Source: Methyloversatilis discipulorum (lineage in GTDB: Bacteria > Pseudomonadota > Gammaproteobacteria > Burkholderiales > Rhodocyclaceae). From it: 64,000 nt of DNA. Shown here piece after piece: positions 50,002 to 58,801 of the stretch; position 1 is the first letter of the stretch, and each line of letters begins with the position of its first letter. Below the pieces are notes generated by a model. That model saw nothing but the letters and a program-made list of their open reading frames with translations. It was not told the origin of the DNA and searched no databases. Position numbers and translations under genes: made by a program. The stretch lies in contig NZ_JADMJL010000027.1 in the NCBI RefSeq assembly GCF_018780585.1, positions 62,001-126,000 on the forward strand, in the 5' to 3' direction.

Positions 50002-52866
50002 TCAGACCTTCTCGCGCTTCTTCGGCAGCAGCCCGATCTGCTGCTGCGAGAAGTCGCGGTAGCGCTGCTGCCATTCCGACGGCTGGGTCACGCGGGTCAC
50101 CTCGACCGCGGTCACCTTGTACTCGGGGCAGTTAGTCGCCCAGTCCGAGTTGTCGGTGGTGATGACGTTGGCACCCGATTCCGGGAAGTGGAAGGTGGTG
50201 TAGACGACGCCCGGCTGCATGCGCTCGGACACACGCGCGCGCAGCACCGTCTCGCCGGCGCGCGAGGTGATGCCCACCCAGTCGCCTTCGTTGATGCCGC
50301 GCGTTTCGGCATCGGCCGGATGGATTTCCAGGCGGTCCTCGTCGTGCCACATCGAATTCGGTGTGCGGCGGGTCTGCGCACCCACGTTGTACTGCGACAG
50401 GATGCGGCCGGTGGTCAGGATCAGCGGGAAGCGTTTGGAAGTGCGCTCTTCGGTCTGCACGTACTCGGTCAGCATGAAACGTCCCTTGCCGCGCACGAAC
50501 TGGTCGATGTGCATGATGGGTGTGCCTTCCGGCGCCTGTTCGTTGCACGGCCACTGGATGCTGCCCAGCTCGTCCAGCCGCGCGTAGCTGACGCCGTGAA
50601 AGGTGGGCGTGAGCCGCGCGATCTCGTCCATGATTTCGGACGGGTGGCCGTAGTCCATCGGGTAGCCGAGTGCATTCGACAGCATGCAGGTGACCTCCCA
50701 GTCCTCCTTGCCGGCCAGCGGCGGCATCACCTTGCGCACGCGCGAGATGCGGCGCTCGGCATTGGTGAAGGTGCCGTTCTTTTCAAGGAAGCTGGAGCCC
50801 GGCAGGAAGACATGGGCGAACTTCGCGGTTTCGTTCAGGAACAGGTCCTGTACCACCACGCATTCCATCGCGCGCAGCGCGGCTTCGACGTGCTGCGTGT
50901 TCGGGTCGGACTGCACGATGTCCTCGCCTTCGCAGTACAGGCCGAGGAAGGTGCCGTCCATCGCCGCCTCGAACATGTTCGGGATGCGCAGGCCCGGCTC
51001 CGGTTGTGGCTCCACGCCCCAGGCGTCCCTGAACAGCGCGCGCGTGGCCGCGTCCGACACGTGACGGTAGCCCGGCAGTTCGTGCGGGAAGCTCCCCATG
51101 TCGCACGAACCCTGCACGTTGTTCTGGCCGCGCAGCGGATTCACACCCACGCCTTCACGACCGATGTTGCCCGTCGCCATCGCCAGGTTGGCGATGCCGA
51201 TGACGGTGGTCGAGCCCTGGCTGTGCTCGGTCACGCCGAGACCGTAATAGATCGCGGCGTTGCCGCCGGTGGCGAACAGGCGCGCGGCGGCGCGCACGTC
51301 GGCGGCCGGAACGCCGGTGTGGATTTCCATCGCTTCCGGCGAGTTCTCCGGTCTGGCGACGAAATCACGCCACTGTTCGAACGAATGCCACTCGCAGCGC
51401 TCGCGCACGAAGTCCTCTTGGACCAGATCTTCGGTCACGACCACGTGCGCCATCGAAGTGATCAGCGCGACGTTGCTGCCCGGCTTCAGCTTCAGGTGCT
51501 GTTCGGCGCGGATGTGCGGTGAGCGCACGAGGTCGATGCTGCGCGGGTCGACCACGATGAGTTTCGCGCCTTCGCGCAGGCGGCGCTTCATCTGCGAGCC
51601 GAACACCGGGTGACCGTCGGTCGGGTTGGCGCCCATCACCATGATGACGTCGGCCTTCATGACCGAATCGAAGGTCTGGGTGCCGGCGGACTCGCCCAGC
51701 GTCTGTTTAAGTCCGTAGCCGGTGGGCGAATGGCAGACGCGGGCGCAGGTGTCGACGTTGTTGTTGCCGAAGGCGGCGCGCACCAGCTTCTGCACGAGGT
51801 AGGTTTCTTCGTTGGTGCAGCGGCTGGAGGTGATGCCGCCGACCGATTCACGGCCATGCGTCGCCTGGATGCGCTTGAACTCGGACGCGGCGTAACTGAT
51901 CGCCTCGTCCCAGCTCACTGGCTGCCAGGCGTCCTCGATGCTCCTGCGTATCATCGGCGTGGTGATGCGGTCGGCGTGGGTGGCATAGCCGAAGGCGAAG
52001 CGGCCCTTGACGCATGAATGGCCGTGATTGGCGCCGCCGTCCCTGCTCGGCACCATGCGTACCACGGTCGTGCCTTTCACCTCGGCATCGAAGGAGCAGC
52101 CCACGCCGCAGTAGGCGCACGTGGTGGTGACCTTCTTTTCGGCCTGACCGTGTTCGATCACGCCCTTTTCCATCAGCGTTGCGGTCGGGCAGGCCTGCAC
52201 GCAGGCGCCGCAGGACACGCATTCCGATTCCATGAAGGGCTGGCTTTCGCCCGGGCTGACGCGCGAATCGAAGCCGCGGCCGGAAATGGTGAGCGCGAAC
52301 GTGCCCTGTGTTTCTTCGCAGGCGCGCACGCAGCGGTTGCAGACGATGCACTTCGACGGGTCGTAGCTGAAGTAGGGATTGGATTCATCCTTTTCCTTCG
52401 TCAGCGCCGACAGCAGGTCGAAGTGGTTCTTGCCCTTCATGCCGTAGCGCACTTCGCGCAGGCCGACAACGCCGGTCATGTCCTGCAGTTCGCAGTTGCC
52501 GTTGGCCGAGCAGGTGAGGCAATCCAGCGGGTGGTCGGAAATGTAGAGCTCCATCACGCCGCGGCGGATGTCTGCCAGTTTCGGCGTCTGCGTACGCACC
52601 TGCATGCCGGCTTCGGCGATCGTCGTGCAGGACGCCGGGTAGCCGCGGCGGCCTTCGATCTCGACCAGGCACAGGCGACAGGAACCGAAGGGCTCCAGAC
52701 TGTCGGTCGCGCACAGCTTGGGAATGCTGTTGCCGCACTCCTGCGCGGCGCGCATGACCGAGGTGCCGGCCGGCACCGTCACTTCGATGCCGTCGATCGA
52801 CAGCGTGATGTCCTTTTCGGACTCGCGGGCAGGCGTGCCGTAATCGGTTTCTCTGGGTAGTGACAT
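50002..52866 (-). CDS. fdsA: NAD-dependent formate dehydrogenase alpha (catalytic Mo) subunit
   Basis: 954 residues. N-terminal [2Fe-2S] ligands in CGNSIPKLCATDSLEPFG and CRLCLVE; the next cluster ligands in CLTCSANGNCEL; two [4Fe-4S] sites CIVCNRCVRACEE and CVSCGACVQACPT; then the catalytic domain's CAYCGVGC. The Mo ligand is a cysteine (ARVCHSPTGYG), not selenocysteine, so no SECIS is needed. Oxidises formate to CO2 and passes electrons through FdsB to NAD. Confidence 0.96.
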   Translation of the reverse strand: MSLPRETDYGTPARESEKDITLSIDGIEVTVPAGTSVMRAAQECGNSIPKLCATDSLEPFGSCRLCLVEIEGRRGYPASCTTIAEAGMQVRTQTPKLADIRRGVMELYISDHPLDCLTCSANGNCELQDMTGVVGLREVRYGMKGKNHFDLLSALTKEKDESNPYFSYDPSKCIVCNRCVRACEETQGTFALTISGRGFDSRVSPGESQPFMESECVSCGACVQACPTATLMEKGVIEHGQAEKKVTTTCAYCGVGCSFDAEVKGTTVVRMVPSRDGGANHGHSCVKGRFAFGYATHADRITTPMIRRSIEDAWQPVSWDEAISYAASEFKRIQATHGRESVGGITSSRCTNEETYLVQKLVRAAFGNNNVDTCARVCHSPTGYGLKQTLGESAGTQTFDSVMKADVIMVMGANPTDGHPVFGSQMKRRLREGAKLIVVDPRSIDLVRSPHIRAEQHLKLKPGSNVALITSMAHVVVTEDLVQEDFVRERCEWHSFEQWRDFVARPENSPEAMEIHTGVPAADVRAAARLFATGGNAAIYYGLGVTEHSQGSTTVIGIANLAMATGNIGREGVGVNPLRGQNNVQGSCDMGSFPHELPGYRHVSDAATRALFRDAWGVEPQPEPGLRIPNMFEAAMDGTFLGLYCEGEDIVQSDPNTQHVEAALRAMECVVVQDLFLNETAKFAHVFLPGSSFLEKNGTFTNAERRISRVRKVMPPLAGKEDWEVTCMLSNALGYPMDYGHPSEIMDEIARLTPTFHGVSYARLDELGSIQWPCNEQAPEGTPIMHIDQFVRGKGRFMLTEYVQTEERTSKRFPLILTTGRILSQYNVGAQTRRTPNSMWHDEDRLEIHPADAETRGINEGDWVGITSRAGETVLRARVSERMQPGVVYTTFHFPESGANVITTDNSDWATNCPEYKVTAVEVTRVTQPSEWQQRYRDFSQQQIGLLPKKREKV

Positions 52867-52888
52867 GGCTGTTCTCCTCGTTCTGTGC

Positions 52889-54439
52889 TCAGGCCGCTTC
52901 GGTCTTGTCGACGCCGAAGTCTTCGGGGAAATGGTTCAGTGCCGACAGCACCGGGTAGGGCGCCATGCCGCCGAGCGCGCACAGCGATCCATTCAGCATG
53001 GTGTCGCACAGCGACTGCAGCAGCGCGATGTTCCTGCCGCGCTGCTCGTTGGCGACGATGCGGTCTATCACCTCGACGCCGCGTGTCGAGCCGATGCGGC
53101 AGGGCGTGCACTTGCCGCAGGATTCGATGGCGCAGAACTCCATCGCGTAGCGGGCCATGTGCGCCATGTCGACCGTGTCGTCGAACACCACGATGCCGCC
53201 GTGGCCGATCATCGCGCCGTGCTTGGCGTATTCCTCGTAGTCGAGCGGCAGGTCGAACTGCGACGCTGGTACGTAGGCGCCGAGCGGTCCGCCGACCTGC
53301 ACCGCGCGCACCGGACGGCCGGACAGGGTGCCGCCGCCGAAGTCGTGGATGAGCTCGTTCATGGTCACGCCGAAAGCCTTCTCGACCAGACCGCCGCGTT
53401 TGATGTTGCCGGCGAGCTGGAAGGGCAGGGTGCCGCGTGAGCGGCCCATGCCGAAGTCGCGGTAGAAGGCGCCGCCCTGGGCCAGGATGGTGGGCACGGA
53501 GGCGAGCGAAATGACGTTGTTGATGACCGTCGGCTTGCCGAACAGGCCCTCGAGCGCCGGCAGTGGAGGCTTGAAGCGCACGATGCCGCGCTTGCCTTCG
53601 AGGCTTTCCAGCAGCGAGGTTTCTTCACCGCAGATGTAGGCGCCGGCACCGAGGCGAACCTCGAGTTCGAAGGCCTTGCCGGAGTTGCGTACGTTGTCGC
53701 CCAGCCACCCGGCGGCGCGTGCCCGGTGGATGGCTTCCTTCAGCGTGGCGAAGGCGTGCGGATACTCCGAGCGCAGGTAGATGTAGCCTTGGGTCGCGCC
53801 GACTGCGATGCCGGCGATGGTCATGCCTTCGATCAGGCAGTAGGGGTCGCCCTCCATGATCATGCGATCGGAGAAGGTGCCGGAGTCGCCCTCGTCGGCG
53901 TTGCACACCACGTATTTGCGGTCGGCGACCGCGCCGAGCACGGTGTTCCACTTGATGCCGGTTGGAAAGGCTGCGCCGCCGCGGCCGCGCAGACCGGATT
54001 CCGTCACTTCCTTCACCACGTCGGCGCCGCTCATCGCCAGCGCGTTGTCCAGGCCGACGAAGCCGCCGTGGTCGATGTAGTCGTCCAGGCTCAGCGGGTC
54101 GGTGAGGCCGATGCGCGCGCTGGTCAGGCGCTCCTGGTTCTTCAGATAGCCGATCTCATCGGTCAGGCCGAGTGACAGCGCATGCGAGCCACCGGTGACG
54201 AGGCCGGCGTCGAACAGCGCGGCGACATCCTTCGGCTGCACCGGGCCGTAGGCCACGCGGCCGGCGGGGGTCTGCACCTCGACCAGCGGTTCGAGGAAGA
54301 AGGCGCCGCGCGAGCCATTGCGTACCAGCTCGATCGCGATGCCGCGCTTTGCCGCCTCGGCAGCAATGGCCTGCGCCACCTTGTCAGCGCCCAGCGACAG
54401 CGCGGTGGAATCGACGGGGACGTAGATGCGGGTGTTCAT
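52889..54439 (-). CDS. fdsB: Formate dehydrogenase beta (NADH/FMN) subunit
   Basis: 516 residues, NuoF-like with an N-terminal thioredoxin-like domain. FMN/NAD loop GLRGRGGAAFPTGIKW, NADEGDSGTFSDRM, and the [4Fe-4S] site ESCGKCTPCRIGS plus a late Cys. Starts as ATGA overlap with fdsG. Confidence 0.96.
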   Translation of the reverse strand: MNTRIYVPVDSTALSLGADKVAQAIAAEAAKRGIAIELVRNGSRGAFFLEPLVEVQTPAGRVAYGPVQPKDVAALFDAGLVTGGSHALSLGLTDEIGYLKNQERLTSARIGLTDPLSLDDYIDHGGFVGLDNALAMSGADVVKEVTESGLRGRGGAAFPTGIKWNTVLGAVADRKYVVCNADEGDSGTFSDRMIMEGDPYCLIEGMTIAGIAVGATQGYIYLRSEYPHAFATLKEAIHRARAAGWLGDNVRNSGKAFELEVRLGAGAYICGEETSLLESLEGKRGIVRFKPPLPALEGLFGKPTVINNVISLASVPTILAQGGAFYRDFGMGRSRGTLPFQLAGNIKRGGLVEKAFGVTMNELIHDFGGGTLSGRPVRAVQVGGPLGAYVPASQFDLPLDYEEYAKHGAMIGHGGIVVFDDTVDMAHMARYAMEFCAIESCGKCTPCRIGSTRGVEVIDRIVANEQRGRNIALLQSLCDTMLNGSLCALGGMAPYPVLSALNHFPEDFGVDKTEAA

Positions 54440-54930
54440 GCGCTCACCTCCGCGCGCAGCTCCGCAACGATCGCGTCGAAGCGCTCCGGTGTGACACGGC
54501 CGACGATATCGTCATCGACCCGCAACGACGGGCCGACCGCGCAGTTGCCGAGGCAGTACACCGCCTCCAATGTCACCGCGCCGTCGGCGGTCGTTTCGTG
54601 GAAGTCGATGCCGAGGCATTTCTTCGCGTGCGCTTCGAGCGCAACGGCACCGACGGCCTGACAGGCTTCCGCCCGGCAGACCTGCACTACGTGGCGGCCG
54701 GGCGCGTGGCTGCGGAAGTGGTGATAGAAGGTGATCACGCCATGCACTTCGGCGCGCGACAGGTTCAGCCCCCTGGCGATGACCGGGACGGCCTGTTCCG
54801 GCACGTGGCCGAATTCGTCCTGGATGGCGTGCAGCATCGGCAGCAGCGCGCCGGGCAGATCGGCGTGGCGGTCGACCAGCGACTGAAGCTGTCGCCCGTC
54901 GACACCGGGAGCGGGGTGGTGCGATGACAT
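54436..54930 (-). CDS. fdsG: Formate dehydrogenase gamma ([2Fe-2S]) subunit
   Basis: 164 residues, NuoE-like. The four cluster cysteines are in VCRAEACQ and CLGNCAVGP. GVITFYHHFRSHAPGRHVVQ is typical. First gene of the operon fdsG-fdsB-fdsA-fdhD-fdsD-hydrolase. Confidence 0.95.
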   Translation of the reverse strand: MSSHHPAPGVDGRQLQSLVDRHADLPGALLPMLHAIQDEFGHVPEQAVPVIARGLNLSRAEVHGVITFYHHFRSHAPGRHVVQVCRAEACQAVGAVALEAHAKKCLGIDFHETTADGAVTLEAVYCLGNCAVGPSLRVDDDIVGRVTPERFDAIVAELRAEVSA

Positions 54931-55062
54931 GGCTCTCTGTCTCCTGCTGAATTCCTAATTGGAACTCTTGTTCATAATTGCTAATCAGCCATCATCAAGG
55001 TCCAATAATGGCTTCGCAATGCAGGTTAGCAGCCGATCTTGCTTTTAACGATATGAAAACAA
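54931..55062. promoter_or_regulatory. Divergent promoter region, fds operon / regulator
   Basis: AT-rich 132-nt gap. It holds TTCC-TAATT-GGAA at 54952-54964 and GCCAT-N15-ATGGC at 54988-55012, both candidate binding sites for the adjacent regulator. I see no clear sigma-70 boxes. Confidence 0.5.
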
Positions 55063-56139
55063 ATGCCTAACATGCGCATCCAGATCGAGCCTGCATGGCG
55101 CTTCCGAAACGCCGAGGGCCGCGAGATCGATCCTTTGCTGTTCCGCGTGCTGGCGGCCGTTCAGCGCAGTGGAAAACTGACCGAGGCGGCGCGCGAGGTC
55201 GATTTCTCCTACCGCCACTGCTGGAACCTGATCCGCACTTGGTCGGCCTTCTTCGGCACGCCGCTGGTCGAGCTGTCGCAGGGCAAGGGGGCGGAACTGA
55301 CGCCGCTGGGCGAGAAGCTGACCTGGGCGGCGCAGCGCATCCAGGCGCGATTGACGCCGCAACTGGAAAACCTGTCGGTGGAGATCGACCGCGAGATCAA
55401 TGCGGCGCTGATGGACACCCACCCGGTGCTGCGGCTGCATGCGAGCCACGGCTACGCGATCGCCCTGATGCCAGAGCTGATGGAGCGGGTGGCCGGCGTG
55501 CGGCTGGAACTGCAGTACCTCGGGTCGATCGACGCGCTGGGTTCGATGTCACGCGGCAGCTGCGACATCTGCGGCTTCCATCTGCCCAGCGGGCGGGTTA
55601 CGCCGGAACTGGCGGCGCGGCTTAGCCGCTACCTGAAGCCGCGCGCGCACCGCGTGATCCGACTGGTCACGCGCACGCAGGGCCTGTTCGTGGCCGCAGG
55701 CAATCCGCTGAACATCCGCTCGCTGCAGGATCTGGTGCGTCCCGACGTGCGCTTCATCAATCGTCAGGCCAGCGCCGGCACGCGCGTGCTGCTTGACCTG
55801 CTGCTGGCCGAGCAGACCATCGATGCGGACGACATCAGCGGATACGAGACGGTGGAGTTCACGCACGCAGCGGTGGCGGCACACATTGCCAGCGGCATGG
55901 CCGACACCGGCTTCGGCGTCGAGGCCGCCGCCAGCCAGTTCAAGCTGGATTTCGTGCCGGTCGCCGAGGAGCACTACTTCCTCGCCTGCCGGCTGGAGAC
56001 GCTGGAGCTGCCGTCGATGCAGCGCATGCTCGATGCGCTGAAGTCGGCTGACTTCGCGAAGGCGGTGTCGACCCTGCCCGGCTACGCGCTCAATTCGCCG
56101 GGCGAGGTGCTGTCGGTGGTCGAGGCGCTGCGCGCCTGA
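55063..56139 (+). CDS. ModE-N / periplasmic-binding-fold transcriptional regulator
   Basis: 358 residues. Residues 1-100 are a ModE/LysR-type winged helix (LLFRVLAAVQRSGKLTEAAR, the DFSYRHCWNLIRTW recognition helix, LVELSQGKGAELTPLGEKL). The rest is a type-2 periplasmic-binding-like effector domain (LRLHASHGYAIALMPELM, FINRQASAGTRVLLDLLLAE). Divergent from fdsG, so it is the likely regulator of formate dehydrogenase, in the place of FdsR in Cupriavidus. Effector unknown; formate, molybdate or a related oxyanion is possible. Confidence 0.88.
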   Translation: MPNMRIQIEPAWRFRNAEGREIDPLLFRVLAAVQRSGKLTEAAREVDFSYRHCWNLIRTWSAFFGTPLVELSQGKGAELTPLGEKLTWAAQRIQARLTPQLENLSVEIDREINAALMDTHPVLRLHASHGYAIALMPELMERVAGVRLELQYLGSIDALGSMSRGSCDICGFHLPSGRVTPELAARLSRYLKPRAHRVIRLVTRTQGLFVAAGNPLNIRSLQDLVRPDVRFINRQASAGTRVLLDLLLAEQTIDADDISGYETVEFTHAAVAAHIASGMADTGFGVEAAASQFKLDFVPVAEEHYFLACRLETLELPSMQRMLDALKSADFAKAVSTLPGYALNSPGEVLSVVEALRA

Positions 56140-56155
56140 GCGGACGGCACAAAAG

Positions 56156-56182
56156 AAAAACGCCGCAGTGTGCGGCGTTTTT
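56156..56182. terminator. Bidirectional terminator, regulator / rho
   Basis: AAAAACGCCGCA-GTG-TGCGGCGTTTTT between the convergent regulator and rho genes. Confidence 0.9.
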
Positions 56183-56206
56183 CCGTCAAGGCCCGGAGTC
56201 GGTTCA

Positions 56207-57466
56207 TCACCCGCGACGCATCGCGTCGAAGAACTCCCCGTTGCTCTTGGTGGCCTTGATCTTGTCGAGCAGGAATTCGATCGCTTCCAGATCGTCCATG
56301 TTGTACAGCAGTTTGCGCAGGATCCAGATCTTCTGCAGGATTTCCGGCTTCAGCAGCAGCTCCTCGCGGCGCGTGCCCGAGCGGTTCACGTTGATCGCCG
56401 GATAGACGCGCTTCTCCGCCATGCGCCGGTCAAGATGGATTTCCATATTGCCGGTGCCCTTGAATTCCTCGTAGATCACGTCGTCCATGCGGCTGCCGGT
56501 TTCGATCAGCGCAGTGGCGATGATGGTCAGGCTGCCGCCTTCCTCGACGTTGCGCGCAGCGCCGAAGAAGCGCTTCGGCTTCTGCAGCGCGTTGGCGTCC
56601 ACGCCACCGGTCAGCACCTTGCCGGAGGCCGGCTGCACCGTGTTGTAGGCGCGGGCGAGGCGGGTGATCGAGTCGAGCAGGATGATCACGTCCTTCTTGT
56701 GTTCGACCAAACGCTTGGCCTTCTCGATCACCATCTCGGCGACCTGCACGTGGCGGGTGGCCGGTTCGTCAAAGGTCGATGCAACCACTTCGCCCTTCAC
56801 CGAACGCTGCATTTCGGTCACTTCTTCCGGGCGCTCGTCGATCAGCAGCACGATGAGCAGCGCTTCCGGGTGATTCACGGTGATCGCGTGCGCGATGTGC
56901 TGCATCATCACCGTTTTGCCGGTCTTCGGCGGCGCCACCAGCAGCGCGCGCTGGCCCTTGCCGATCGGCGCGATCATGTCGATCACACGCGAGGTCGTGT
57001 TCTCTTCGCCACGCATGTCGCGTTCGAGCTTCAGCGGCTCGGTCGGATGCAGCGGCGTGAGGTTCTCGAACAGGATCTTGTGCTTGGTCGCCTCCGGCGG
57101 CTCGCTGTTGATGCGATCGACCTTGACCAGCGCGAAGTAGCGCTCGCCGTCCTTGGGCGTGCGGATTTCACCCTCGATGGTGTCGCCGGTATGCAGGTTG
57201 AAGCGGCGGATCTGGCTCGGCGACACGTAGATGTCGTCGGTTCCCGCCAGATAGCTCGCTTCCGGCGAACGCAGGAAACCGAAGCCGTCGGGCAGCACTT
57301 CCAGCGCACCGTCTCCGAAAATGCTCTCGCCCTTCTTCGCCCGGTTGCGCAGGATGGCGAACACGAGTTCCTGCTTGCGCAGCCGGTTGGCGCCTTCGAT
57401 CTCGAAGGACTGGGCCATTTCGAGCAGCTGGCTGACGTGGAGTGCTTTCAGTTCGGAAAGGTGCAT
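56207..57466 (-). CDS. rho: Transcription termination factor Rho
   Basis: 419 residues, hexameric RNA helicase. N-terminal Rho_[24 protein letters not shown]-binding OSB fold with [16 protein letters not shown], Walker [13 protein letters not shown] and Walker [18 protein letters not shown]. trxA lies upstream on the same strand with two hairpins in the leader. Confidence 0.97.
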   Translation of the reverse strand: MHLSELKALHVSQLLEMAQSFEIEGANRLRKQELVFAILRNRAKKGESIFGDGALEVLPDGFGFLRSPEASYLAGTDDIYVSPSQIRRFNLHTGDTIEGEIRTPKDGERYFALVKVDRINSEPPEATKHKILFENLTPLHPTEPLKLERDMRGEENTTSRVIDMIAPIGKGQRALLVAPPKTGKTVMMQHIAHAITVNHPEALLIVLLIDERPEEVTEMQRSVKGEVVASTFDEPATRHVQVAEMVIEKAKRLVEHKKDVIILLDSITRLARAYNTVQPASGKVLTGGVDANALQKPKRFFGAARNVEEGGSLTIIATALIETGSRMDDVIYEEFKGTGNMEIHLDRRMAEKRVYPAINVNRSGTRREELLLKPEILQKIWILRKLLYNMDDLEAIEFLLDKIKATKSNGEFFDAMRRG

Positions 57467-57499
57467 GGTGAAGATCTGCGACAGGCGGGGTGGGGAGAT

Positions 57500-57543
57500 G
57501 GAGCGGTCTTCCGCTCCGGCGGGCTGGGCGCGGATTCGCGCCC
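57500..57543 (-). other. Two hairpins in the trxA-rho intergenic region
   Basis: GGAGCGG-TCTT-CCGCTCC (57500-57517) and GGGCGCG-GATT-CGCGCCC (57526-57543), both perfect seven-base stems with four-base loops and no T-tract. They would sit in the rho leader if it is read through from trxA. Confidence 0.6.
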
Positions 57544-57558
57544 GCCGCGGGGTAGGCG

Positions 57559-57885
57559 TTACAGGTGGCTGTCCAGGAAGGCGGTCAGTTGGGACTTCGA
57601 CAGGGCGCCGACCTTGGTGGCCTCGACATTGCCATCCTTGAACAGCATCAGCGTCGGAATGCCGCGAATGCCGAAGCGCGCAGGCGTTTCCTGGTTCTCG
57701 TCGATATTGACCTTGGCCACGCGCAGCTTGCCGGCGTAGTCACGCGCCACTTCGTCGAGGATGGGAGCGATCATCTTGCACGGACCGCACCACTCGGCCC
57801 AGTAATCGACCAGAACCGGCAGGTCGGCCTTGATGACCTCGGCTTCGAAACTGGCGTCGGTAACGTGGTGGATGTGTTCGCTCAT
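57559..57885 (-). CDS. trxA: Thioredoxin 1
   Basis: 108 residues with the redox site WCGPCK in [20 protein letters not shown], the cis-Pro segment [11 protein letters not shown] and a GALSKSQL end. The ATG at 57885 is used; earlier codons add residues not seen in thioredoxins. Upstream of rho, a common arrangement. Confidence 0.96.
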   Translation of the reverse strand: MSEHIHHVTDASFEAEVIKADLPVLVDYWAEWCGPCKMIAPILDEVARDYAGKLRVAKVNIDENQETPARFGIRGIPTLMLFKDGNVEATKVGALSKSQLTAFLDSHL

Positions 57886-58439
57886 TGTTTCCTCGCGGTG
57901 CTTGACTGGGGAAGTGGATTCGGTGAATCGGAAGGTCTTCGGGGGTGTATCTGGAAGAACCGGATGCCTCGTGCCGGACGCCACGGTTCGGGACGCCTGC
58001 AGGACTGGATGGATGTTGCGTGCCGAAAGGTGGGTGTCGGGTCGCTGGACTGGGTTTTCCGGCCACTCACCGAGCGGCCCGATTCGGAGCTTGCTGAAAC
58101 CCGGCCGCCGGGGTGATCACGGTATCGGCGTCCCCTGCGTCGGAGTTCAGGGTTTCTGCACTGTTTGCAAGATGCTAATACAAAAAACAGTCGGGCGTGC
58201 AGAGGCAGATGGCAAGGAAATACAAAAAGTCATGGCGACATGTCGCAGCGGCACGACAGCGTGGGCGAGGTGCCGCCCCGCCCCGGTGCTAAACTCCCGC
58301 GTCCGGAAGAGGTGCGGCGCGCCTGTGTTTCGCAGTCTGCAGGCTGCCCCCGCGCGCCGAAGCCCCTCGTGAATTCAGCCTTTTTCAGCCCATGCATGGC
58401 CTGCCTGCGAGTGCAGAGCCCCCGCCCAACGGAGAAATC
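57886..58439. other. 554-nt region without a supported gene
   Basis: Gap between trxA and the divergent ferredoxin gene. It contains an AT-rich patch at about 58170-58190 (possible promoter material) and small open frames whose composition is not gene-like. I see no RNA gene or terminator in it. Confidence 0.6.
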
Positions 58440-58763
58440 ATGACCTACGTCGTCACCGAATCCTGTATCAAGTGCAAATACACCGACTGCGTCGACGTGT
58501 GCCCGGTCGATTGCTTCCGCGAAGGCCCGAATTTCCTGGTGATCGATCCGGACGAGTGCATCGACTGCACGCTGTGCGTCGCCGAATGTCCGGCCGAAGC
58601 CATTTTCGCCGAGGACGACGTGCCGGCGGACCAGGTGCAGTTCATCGAACTGAATGCCGAACTGGCCAAGGAATGGCCGGCCATCATCGAGCGCAAGGAC
58701 GCGCTGCCCGACGCCGACGACTGGGCCAAGGTGAAGGACAAGCTCGGCATGCTCGAGCGCTGA
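58440..58763 (+). CDS. fdxA: Seven-iron ferredoxin
   Basis: 107 residues. [20 protein letters not shown] carries the [3Fe-4S] site pattern, and [12 protein letters not shown] the [4Fe-4S] site. Long acidic C-terminal helix as in Azotobacter FdI-type proteins. The CGGAGAAATC before the ATG is a good ribosome-binding site. Confidence 0.95.
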   Translation: MTYVVTESCIKCKYTDCVDVCPVDCFREGPNFLVIDPDECIDCTLCVAECPAEAIFAEDDVPADQVQFIELNAELAKEWPAIIERKDALPDADDWAKVKDKLGMLER

Positions 58764-58801
58764 GCGCGCTCCCCGTTTCCTTTGTTCGCCCGCGCTGACG
58801 C

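Noticed and set aside
52000..52200. Selenocysteine in formate dehydrogenase
   Set aside because: The frame of fdsA has no internal TGA and the Mo-ligand position is encoded as Cys.
58165..58443. 92-codon frame before fdxA
   Set aside because: Composition is not gene-like and it has no ribosome-binding site; it only reads into the fdxA start.
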